Positions 1 to 5,519 of a stretch of DNA of 8,586 nucleotides are shown one piece after another. Within the stretch, counting starts at the first letter, position 1. Every line of letters starts with the position of its first letter. The translations under genes and the position numbers were made by a program. This stretch comes from Candidatus Kapaibacterium sp. (GTDB lineage: Bacteria; Bacteroidota; Ignavibacteria; Kapaibacteriales; HRBIN21), in contig JANWXA010000077.1 in NCBI GenBank assembly GCA_025055465.1, positions 1-8,586 of the forward strand, read 5' to 3'. The notes beneath the pieces are model-generated. The model was not told where the DNA came from and searched no databases. It was given only the letters and a program-made list of their open reading frames with translations.

Positions 1-1439
1 GGCGCGAGATACTAAACGAACAAGCGATCGAATACAGTCGTAGCATTATGCAACAGGTACGGACGACCGGCGAGTTGCCCGAGGGGAATTATCGCCTCTG
101 TATTCGCATCCTCAACACAAACATGCAGCCGCTCAGCGCTTTCGGGTGTGGCACGCTTACCATTGTGTTGCCTGAGCCGCCCCAGCTCATTGCACCCCTC
201 CATAAGCTTCCGCCCTGCGTCGAAGGAAAACGCTGTGACTGTGGCTGCGGAGGAACTCCCAGACCATTCTGTTATTACCGGTGCGCTCGAGGATCGTCTC
301 AAGCACAGCCCCCCTTGGCGCAGTCGGCGCAGTTGCTTACGTGGACACCCCTGAGCATCCCTCTCCCTACCAAGATCCCGAACTACCGACTAACGGTCAA
401 GCCGCTCTATACCGGGCAGACCATTGCCCAAGCAATGGCGAGCAACCCTTTACGAATACAAGAAGAGGTGCCAACGACCAACTACCGCATCACACCAGGC
501 ACCCTGGAGATGGACACAGCCGACCCAAACTGTGTGGGATATGTGTGGCAGGTACAGGCTCTGTACGACGGGCGTCCCTACGGACGAAACCAGGGGTATA
601 GCCAGATCGGGGCTGTTCTCCTCGAAAGACGCCAGCTCCCTCTAACGCCGGCCCTTCCAACACCGAGCCGACGCGTCTTCGACGTATTCGTACAGCCGGA
701 CAAAGACACCCTTTATTCCATTATCGGAGAAGTGCAAAGGAATGCCCGGGACACCTTCATTATTCGTATCCGTGGTATCAGGGTGACCAATCAGCCTCTT
801 CCCCTCGCTCTCGTCTGCCTGACACCCGACATAGCTCACATCCAGCCAATCGCATCCTCCGGGAGCGGTCGCCCCACCGTCCGGCGAGGGCCAAGCAACC
901 TCCCAGTTCAGCCGGGTATGTCAGCAAGGACGGTAGTAGTGGCTGAAACCGAAGTCATTTGGTTCGACATCACCCCATTCGCTCTATTGGGCGACGGTAC
1001 CATCGAATTACGGCTTGCCGTAGCCAGCCTCCAAAGTGGTACTGTCGAAATACTCTTCGGCATGATGGATCTTCAGACCCTCCGAGAGATTTGGGAATTT
1101 ATCAGGACAGAGGGACGCGACATCAAGCGCAAAGTCTGGGATTTTATGAAGAGATATGGAAGTAAGGCATGGAAAATATTCAAAAAACTTGCCTTGCCAC
1201 TCCGAGCAATCTATCTTCTCATAAAATACTTCGACGATATCGTGTACTGCTACACCTATTGTGCGCAATTAGATGCCAATGTACGGGAAGCGGAGTACGG
1301 AACCTCTGACTACCTCTACTGTGTGGACAGGTGTTTGGCAGCACGCTTGGGGGATTCCTACGCTTTGCAAGCCATCAAAGATGTCATTGGCTTAGGTCTA
1401 TTGGAAGAGATCTTGAGAGAGCTCGGGGTTCTTCAGTAA
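1..1439 (+). CDS. Unknown protein with beta-rich (Fn3-like) segments and cysteine-rich patches, 5' end missing
   Basis: The reading frame is open back to the left edge (codons from base 3 on), so the gene starts outside the window; the ATG at 48 is internal and about 478 residues are visible. The first visible part contains LPEGNYRLCIRILN, the kind of strand seen at the end of immunoglobulin/Fn3-like domains of FCB-group surface proteins. A six-cysteine patch follows (about 213-280, pattern C-x5-C-x-C-x-C-x7-C-x3-C). Then comes another domain-like stretch rich in T, Y and V (TNYRITPG, GYVWQVQALYDG). The middle (about 670-1070) is again beta-like. The C-terminal 120 residues are different: basic amphipathic helices (from about 1080), a hydrophobic stretch (LALPLRAIYLLI), then two C-x3-C motifs 19 residues apart. 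No T9SS sorting domain is visible at the end. Cell-surface or periplasmic location is an inference from the cysteines and beta-rich makeup. I do not recognise a function. Confidence 0.75.
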   Translation, partial: REILNEQAIEYSRSIMQQVRTTGELPEGNYRLCIRILNTNMQPLSAFGCGTLTIVLPEPPQLIAPLHKLPPCVEGKRCDCGCGGTPRPFCYYRCARGSSQAQPPLAQSAQLLTWTPLSIPLPTKIPNYRLTVKPLYTGQTIAQAMASNPLRIQEEVPTTNYRITPGTLEMDTADPNCVGYVWQVQALYDGRPYGRNQGYSQIGAVLLERRQLPLTPALPTPSRRVFDVFVQPDKDTLYSIIGEVQRNARDTFIIRIRGIRVTNQPLPLALVCLTPDIAHIQPIASSGSGRPTVRRGPSNLPVQPGMSARTVVVAETEVIWFDITPFALLGDGTIELRLAVASLQSGTVEILFGMMDLQTLREIWEFIRTEGRDIKRKVWDFMKRYGSKAWKIFKKLALPLRAIYLLIKYFDDIVYCYTYCAQLDANVREAEYGTSDYLYCVDRCLAARLGDSYALQAIKDVIGLGLLEEILRELGVLQ

Positions 1440-1451
1440 CCTGTCCCCAGC

Positions 1452-1551
1452 GCGGGGGCTAGATCCGCAGTGGTACCGCCCATCACTGCCCACGCTACTC
1501 GGTAACCAGTATCCACTATGAGCCGTACGGGCTTTTCTGTTGATCCCCCGC
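1452..1551. other. Noncoding region with nested inverted repeats (possible structured RNA)
   Basis: Between the unknown gene and comEC no convincing coding region is seen. The arms GCGGGGG (1452-1458) and CCCCCGC (1545-1551) are exactly complementary, and ATC (1463-1465) can continue the stem with GAT (1542-1544). Enclosed are a hairpin GCAGTG/CACTGC (1467-1472 with 1484-1489, extendable by two pairs) and a small stem AGCC/GGCT at 1521-1533. Together these can be drawn as a closed multi-branch structure of about 100 nt on either strand. It does not match a tRNA: there is no T-arm and no anticodon arm. Function is unknown and the fold may be chance; covariation would decide. Confidence 0.3.
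1520..1537 (+). terminator. Weak intrinsic-terminator-like hairpin after the unknown gene
   Basis: AGCC and GGCT with a five-base loop form a short stem followed directly by TTTTC. It lies about 80 bp after the stop codon at 1437-1439. The stem has only four Watson-Crick pairs plus a possible G-T pair, so it is a weak candidate, but it is the only one with a T-run on this strand before comEC. Confidence 0.25.
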
Positions 1552-1564
1552 CTACTTCAGGAAA

Positions 1565-1598
1565 GCCGCACACCATGTATAACAGCGTGGTGTGCGGC
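1565..1598. repeat. Perfect 11-bp inverted repeat (hairpin)
   Basis: GCCGCACACCA at 1565-1575 is the exact reverse complement of TGGTGTGCGGC at 1588-1598, around a 12-base spacer. As RNA this is a very stable hairpin. No T-run follows on the plus strand; on the minus strand only TTTCC follows, so it is not a typical terminator. It could be an mRNA 3'-end stabiliser, a protein-binding palindrome, or one copy of a dispersed repeat. A shorter pair of alternative stems (GACCG 1611-1615 with CGGTC 1622-1626, or GACCGC 1611-1616 with GCGGTC 1636-1641) lies just downstream. Confidence 0.6.
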
Positions 1599-1687
1599 AA
1601 CCTATATACAGACCGCTTTCTCGGTCTTCAAATCTGCGGTCCAGACGCTGATGATGACAACGACTCCCTAAATTTGGACTGGCTGTT

Positions 1688-1716
1688 TTGCCACCAGCAT
1701 GTGATGAACGTACAAT
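1688..1716 (+). promoter_or_regulatory. Putative sigma70-type promoter for comEC
   Basis: TTGCCA (1688-1693) and TACAAT (1711-1716) are separated by exactly 17 bp and match the -35 and -10 consensus at five of six bases each. Transcription would begin near 1723, only a few bases before the ATG at 1730, giving a nearly leaderless mRNA. If used, it rules out the earlier possible starts of comEC at 1688 (TTG) and 1715 (ATG). The call rests on consensus match and position only. Confidence 0.4.
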
Positions 1717-1729
1717 GCCACTGCCGACA

Positions 1730-3631
1730 ATGGCACAGATTCCGGCGCTCAGGTTAGGCATCTTGAGCCTGGTTAGCGCCGCTTGTGCATTCGCACTGCC
1801 AGTGCCATGGAACTCTGGCCTCGTGGCCCTTACCCTCTGTGGAATGCTGCTCATCGCTATCTTCCTCCTGTGGTGGCGACAGATCGTGCTGTGCTATGCA
1901 ATCGCCGCGATTGGCATTGGGGTCTCCCTGGCGTCGGCATGGCGCCGGGCGTTGCCTCCTATGACGGATGCTGTCGTACAGCCATTCCCCGCGTACGTAG
2001 AGGGCAGGATTGTCGACATCCTACGGGTCCAGCCGCCGCGGCTGCGCTGCATTGTGGAAGGGCAGGTGGATGCCCAGCCCCTACCGCCGATGCAGGCCCG
2101 AGTCCTCCTCTCTATCGCGGGCACGGCAGGCACTGAACCCTGGGCGCAGCCTGGCCACACAATCCGAGCCAGTATTCGTATCCGGCCGCCGCGACCGGCT
2201 GTGCTACCGACTGACTTCCCCGAGTGGGACTACTGTGCGCACCTTGACGTCCAATGGGTGGGCTTTGCACGTGCGTCGGATGTCAGCCTCTGGGAGGAGC
2301 AACCTCGCTCTCGCACAGACCTTCTGGAATTCCTGGCACACCAACGACAGCGCCTCCGCCAGTGGATTGCAGACCTCTATCCCTCAGATGTCCGCCCGCT
2401 GGCGTTGGCGTTGCTGGTTGGAGACCGCTCAGAGCTGGCTCCGCAACAACGTCGCGAATTCGCCTTGACGGGCGTCTCGCATGTGCTCGCTATCAGCGGA
2501 CTCCATATTGGGGTCCTGGCAGGCATGGTCCTCGTTGTGGTAGGATTCTTCCCCTGGCGGTGGCTCCAATGGTTACTGTTCAGTGGGATGGTAGCGCTGT
2601 GCGTGGCCCTCACCGGTGCTCAGCCTTCGGCACTCCGAGCTGGCGTAATGGCTACGCTGGGATGGGCTGCCTACCTCCTGCAACGGCAACCTCAGCCAAT
2701 CAACATTGTTGCTGCTGTAGCCCTGTTCCTACTGATTATATCGCCAGAACTCGCCTTCTCCCGTTCGTTCCAGCTCTCCGTCCTCGCTACGCTCGGAATT
2801 GTTGGCTTTTTTGACTCATTTTCCCGGTGGCTGCAGCAGCATGTCCGATGGCTTCCTAAGGCAGTTGTTCACATGGTGGCCCTGACGCTGTCGGCGACCT
2901 GTACCAGCGCACCCGTAGCAGCCTGGGCATTCGGCATCTTCTCGCTTGTATCGGTTCCACTGAACCTTCTCGCTGTGCCCTTGAGCAGCGCCGCCCTGAT
3001 CTCCGGGGTCTTGGGGCTACTTGCTTACCCGCTCCTCCCCGAGCTTGGGCATCTCTACAGCGGTGGAGCTCAGCTCTGTTTACGGGGGCTGGACTGGATC
3101 GTACGGCACGTTGCGCAGGCCCCAATGGTGGCTTTGGAGGGGCATACTGCTGTAGCGGCAGGGCTGGGAAGCAGTTTCCTGCTGTTGTGGCTCCTCACCG
3201 CCCGACGGTGGCAGCATGTGCTTTTCCGCGTTGGCGTTGCAGGGCTGGTTACCGTTCTCGGCGCCTCATGGAGCACTCCACGCGTGGAAACCCTGCTGGT
3301 GCCACGCGACCGCCTCGTTGCCGCTTTCCTTCCAACAGCGTTAGACTCCCTCCTGGTAGTGCTTGTAGACCGTTTCCCGAATCAGAAGCCTCGCTCTGAT
3401 CCTGCGCTGGAGCAATACCTCCACGAGTTTTCGGGACATCTCAGAATCGCTTACACGGGCTACACATCTGAACTCATCGCCATGCGCTGCATCCGCCTGC
3501 GTCCGAACACCTCCGCCGCACCCGCCCCACCGCCTTTGCTGGAATACACCCATCGCCTCTTCCAACTTCGGATGCCCCTTCCCCAAGTAGCTCACCCAGT
3601 ACGGTTATCCGAGCTCGAGGGGATCCAGTAA
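1730..3631 (+). CDS. comEC: ComEC/Rec2-family DNA internalization channel protein, without metallo-beta-lactamase domain
   Basis: This is a polytopic inner-membrane protein of about 633 residues that, in this family, forms the channel carrying single-stranded DNA into the cytoplasm during natural transformation. The N-terminus has hydrophobic helices followed by a soluble beta-rich segment (DUF4131-like, roughly residues 75-180). The Competence domain follows with the hallmark LAISGLHIG at residues 253-261, preceded by LLVGDRSEL, and later GAQPSALRAGVMA and SFQLSVLATLGIV. Several membrane helices run to about residue 500. The last 130 residues are soluble and lack the HxHxDH metal site and DVGQGD motif of ComEC proteins with a metallo-beta-lactamase domain; this short form is common in Bacteroidota. 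I chose ATG 1730 because it puts MAQIPALRLG directly before the first helix and lies after the promoter; ATG 1715 is the alternative. No Shine-Dalgarno is seen. Other competence genes are not in the window. Its 3' end overlaps the convergent thiamine pyrophosphokinase gene by 27 bp. Confidence 0.93.
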   Translation: MAQIPALRLGILSLVSAACAFALPVPWNSGLVALTLCGMLLIAIFLLWWRQIVLCYAIAAIGIGVSLASAWRRALPPMTDAVVQPFPAYVEGRIVDILRVQPPRLRCIVEGQVDAQPLPPMQARVLLSIAGTAGTEPWAQPGHTIRASIRIRPPRPAVLPTDFPEWDYCAHLDVQWVGFARASDVSLWEEQPRSRTDLLEFLAHQRQRLRQWIADLYPSDVRPLALALLVGDRSELAPQQRREFALTGVSHVLAISGLHIGVLAGMVLVVVGFFPWRWLQWLLFSGMVALCVALTGAQPSALRAGVMATLGWAAYLLQRQPQPINIVAAVALFLLIISPELAFSRSFQLSVLATLGIVGFFDSFSRWLQQHVRWLPKAVVHMVALTLSATCTSAPVAAWAFGIFSLVSVPLNLLAVPLSSAALISGVLGLLAYPLLPELGHLYSGGAQLCLRGLDWIVRHVAQAPMVALEGHTAVAAGLGSSFLLLWLLTARRWQHVLFRVGVAGLVTVLGASWSTPRVETLLVPRDRLVAAFLPTALDSLLVVLVDRFPNQKPRSDPALEQYLHEFSGHLRIAYTGYTSELIAMRCIRLRPNTSAAPAPPPLLEYTHRLFQLRMPLPQVAHPVRLSELEGIQ

Positions 3632-4288
3632 CGGGGCTCTCGGCAGACGGTCGCGGCAGAACAGAAAGAGGAGCCCGCTGTGGACCTCTATCCAGACAGG
3701 GGGCTTCCGCACGACATTGCGCGCGCTCTCTCGCACCCCCCATTGCAGCAGCTCATTGCGCAACTCCCATACGAAGCCGGCTGTCGTCACACTCGCTTCG
3801 GGCTGGGGAACGAGCGAAACCGTCTCCCCAACTTCTAACTCCACCAGCGCCGACGTAGCCAACGGTAGCCCGTACCGATGACTGTCGTAGAAGCACAGTT
3901 GCAACGCTGAAGCGTAGCGAACAGCAACACTCCAATTGATAAGCGTATGGTCTGGTTCCTCACCCTGAAAGCCAACCACTAAGAGATGCTTCCAGCCACG
4001 CTGCTGGGCAAACTGGAGCACCTTCTCAAAGTCGTTTGTTTCCTGGTCCACGATCCGTACCTGGGGAACATCGCCGAGCAGCGTTCGCTCTGGCGCCGCC
4101 ATCAGCGCGTCCAAATCCCCGACGATGTATGACGGCCGTAACTGGTGCTGACGGAAAAGCTTGATAGCAGCCCCATCAGCAGCAAGAAGCGGAGCATGCG
4201 CACACTGCTCAAACACGCTTCGCTCAGGCACCGTTCCGTCGAGGCAAATCAATGCATCAAAGTCGCCCGCGAAGGTCACTCGCAGCAT
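3605..4288 (-). CDS. thiN: Thiamine pyrophosphokinase (thiamine diphosphokinase)
   Basis: Transfers pyrophosphate from ATP to thiamine to make the cofactor thiamine diphosphate in the cytoplasm. The family motifs appear in order: AADGAA (residues 36-41), VGDLD (56-60, metal/phosphate-binding aspartates), QETNDFEK (82-89), and GFQGEEPDHTLIN (106-118), corresponding to the usual GxxGGRxDHxLxN. Here the G-R of that motif is replaced by E-E-P, a mild deviation, while D-H and N are kept. The C-terminal half is the beta-rich thiamine-binding part. Length, 227 residues, is normal. I chose ATG 4288, which follows a GGGAAAG stretch; a GTG at 4300 in frame would add four residues. The start overlaps the end of the BtuF-like gene by 13 bp, indicating one transcript and probable translational coupling. 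Its 3' end overlaps comEC by 27 bp on the opposite strand. Confidence 0.9.
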   Translation of the reverse strand: MLRVTFAGDFDALICLDGTVPERSVFEQCAHAPLLAADGAAIKLFRQHQLRPSYIVGDLDALMAAPERTLLGDVPQVRIVDQETNDFEKVLQFAQQRGWKHLLVVGFQGEEPDHTLINWSVAVRYASALQLCFYDSHRYGLPLATSALVELEVGETVSLVPQPEASVTTAGFVWELRNELLQWGVRESARNVVRKPPVWIEVHSGLLFLFCRDRLPRAPLLDPLELG

Positions 4289-5091
4289 ATGCTTTCCCAC
4301 TGGTCAAAGATGGCAAGAAGCCGCTCTACACCATCTGTCAGAACAGCCGGACCGGGCTGCAGGATGATAGAGGAGGAGATTTCGTAGAGCTGGTTCGCAC
4401 GCACAGCAGGGATTGTCTCCCAGCCTGGGCGCTGTCGAAGGCGCTCAGGCTTGAACATCTTCCCACACCACGAGGCGATGATGATCTCCGGCGCACGACG
4501 CACGACTTCTTCTGGATCCGCGATGATACGCCGCTTTGCATCGGGGAAGCGGCTCAGTTCCTCAAAAACATCCTCCCCACCACAAATTGTAATAAGCTCA
4601 CTCACCCAACGAATGCCGCTAATCAGGGGATCATACCACTCCTCAAAATACACTCGAGGCCGACGCCGGCGCTGGGCTCCACGTTTCGCTGCCCGCTCTA
4701 AGCCGGCGGAAAGCTCCTCTACATACCGCTCTGCTTCGGCACCCTTACCCACCAACGCCCCCAAGCGCAGGATCATGGAAAGGATCCCTTCGACGGAGCG
4801 GTGGTTAAAGCAGACAACCTCCACCCCTTGTCGGATAAGCTCAGCACAGATTGGAGCCTGGAGGTCAGACCATGCCAGAACAACGTCGGGTTCCAGCGCC
4901 AAGATGGCGTCAATCTTAGCATCCAAAAAAGTGGATACCTTCGGCTTCTGTCGCGCCCGGCGCGGCCGAGTGACGAAGCCCGAGACACCAACAATCAGAT
5001 CATCCGCTCCCAAGGCATAGAGTGTCTCCGTCGTCTCTTCAGTTAGGCACACGATTCGCTGAGGCAGTCGGGGATGGAGAGAGAGCATCAT
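4276..5091 (-). CDS. BtuF-like (cobalamin/iron-siderophore type) ABC substrate-binding protein without signal peptide
   Basis: A 271-residue member of the periplasmic-binding-protein family that includes BtuF (vitamin B12). Features in order: PQRIVCLTEETTETLYALGA near the N-terminus, VGVSGFVTRP (34-43), LEPDVVLAWSD (66-76), a long helix linking the two lobes (about 117-138), EEWYDPLISG..WVSELI..CGGEDVF (150-175), and IIIASWCG (203-210) followed by GWETIPAVRANQLYEI and LQPGPAVLTDG. These match the cobalamin-binding-protein subgroup. The start at ATG 5091 has AGG five bases upstream; a second ATG follows at 5088. The protein begins only about ten residues before the first conserved strand, so there is no signal peptide or lipobox, and no btuC/btuD transporter genes are nearby. 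It may be cytosolic, or its ligand may not be B12. It is the first gene of a minus-strand pair with thiamine pyrophosphokinase. Its 5' end overlaps the divergent alkyltransferase-like gene. Confidence 0.85.
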   Translation of the reverse strand: MMLSLHPRLPQRIVCLTEETTETLYALGADDLIVGVSGFVTRPRRARQKPKVSTFLDAKIDAILALEPDVVLAWSDLQAPICAELIRQGVEVVCFNHRSVEGILSMILRLGALVGKGAEAERYVEELSAGLERAAKRGAQRRRRPRVYFEEWYDPLISGIRWVSELITICGGEDVFEELSRFPDAKRRIIADPEEVVRRAPEIIIASWCGKMFKPERLRQRPGWETIPAVRANQLYEISSSIILQPGPAVLTDGVERLLAIFDQWESICCE

Positions 5092-5409
5092 CAGGACCTT
5101 TACGAGCGCGTCTATCGGATTGTACAACAGATCCCACGCGGCAAAGTTACAACATACGGGCACATAGCCCGCGCCTTGGGAGTCCGCTCCGGAGCCCGAC
5201 TCGTGGGATGGGCACTCAATGCAGCAAAGTTTGATCCCGAAATCCCTTGCCACCGGGTCGTGAACCGACGCGGAGAATTAACGGGCAAAATGCACTTTGC
5301 AACTCCCACGCTCATGCGCGAGCTCTTGGAGGGTGAAGGCGTTCGCGTTTCGGACAATCGCGTGGATCTCCACCAGTACTTGTGGGTTCCCCCGGTCGTG
5401 CAAGAATAA
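5074..5409 (+). CDS. Alkyltransferase-like (MGMT family) DNA-binding protein with a cysteine in the PxHRV motif
   Basis: A 111-residue protein made only of the MGMT DNA-binding/active-site domain. Visible motifs: VYRIVQQIPRGKVTTYGHIA (13-32, start of the helix-turn-helix), GARLVGWAL (40-48, with the arginine finger and the VGWA form typical of alkyltransferase-like proteins), IPCHRVV (57-63), NRRGELTG and RELLEGEGV. True methyltransferases have PCHRV and transfer an alkyl group from O6-alkylguanine to that cysteine; alkyltransferase-like proteins usually carry W or A there and recruit nucleotide-excision repair. This protein has the overall shape of the latter with Cys59 present, so direct repair activity cannot be excluded. 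The ATG at 5074 is the only start preserving the first helix. It lies inside the first codons of the divergent BtuF-like gene. GAGG lies ten bases upstream. The stop codon abuts the T-run of the opposite-strand groEL terminator. Confidence 0.87.
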   Translation: MEREHHQDLYERVYRIVQQIPRGKVTTYGHIARALGVRSGARLVGWALNAAKFDPEIPCHRVVNRRGELTGKMHFATPTLMRELLEGEGVRVSDNRVDLHQYLWVPPVVQE

Positions 5410-5455
5410 AAAAGCACCCCTGCGCCCACGAAGCGGGACGTGGGACACAGGGGTG
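5408..5455 (-). terminator. Rho-independent terminator of the groES-groEL operon
   Basis: CACCCCTG (5415-5422) pairs with CAGGGGTG (5448-5455), and CCCACG (5425-5430) with CGTGGG (5439-5444), giving an interrupted GC-rich stem of 14 pairs. Read on the minus strand, it is followed by C and six T residues (5413-5408). It lies about 65 bp after the groEL stop. On the plus strand no T-run follows, so it is a poor terminator for the alkyltransferase-like gene. The T-run overlaps the last base pairs of that gene, including its stop codon. Confidence 0.85.
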
Positions 5456-5476
5456 TCAGGGGGGCGGTGTGTGTAT

Positions 5477-5508
5477 GTGGAGGGAACTGAGGGCCAAGTT
5501 CCGTCCAC
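5477..5508. repeat. Second hairpin between groEL stop and its terminator
   Basis: GTGGA (5477-5481) pairs with TCCAC (5504-5508) and, after a single G-G mismatch, GGAACT (5483-5488) pairs with AGTTCC (5497-5502), leaving an eight-base loop. No T-run follows on either strand. It lies directly between the groEL stop codon and the terminator hairpin, so a role in protecting the chaperonin mRNA 3' end is plausible but unproven. Confidence 0.5.
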
Positions 5509-5519
5509 GGCTATAGACG

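Noticed and set aside
1452..1551. tRNA-like 7-bp closing stem
   Set aside because: The enclosed 100 nt has no T-arm, no D-arm and no anticodon stem at the right places on either strand, and no CCA-proximal pattern.
1565..1641. Integron attC or insertion-sequence end
   Set aside because: No GTTRRRY/RYYYAAC core sites, no direct repeats flanking the palindromes, and no transposase or integrase gene nearby.
1518..1757. Plus-strand open frame of 79 codons
   Set aside because: It runs through the hairpins and into the comEC start in another frame, has odd composition rich in C, H and D, and resembles no family.
3611..3626. SacI-XhoI-BamHI-like run resembling a cloning polylinker
   Set aside because: It is read in frame by both comEC and the thiamine pyrophosphokinase gene with sensible C-termini, so a chance run is likelier than vector sequence.
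5092..5253. N-terminal extension of the BtuF-like protein
   Set aside because: The added residues are simply the reverse reading of the alkyltransferase-like gene, show no signal peptide, and the family conservation begins just after ATG 5091.
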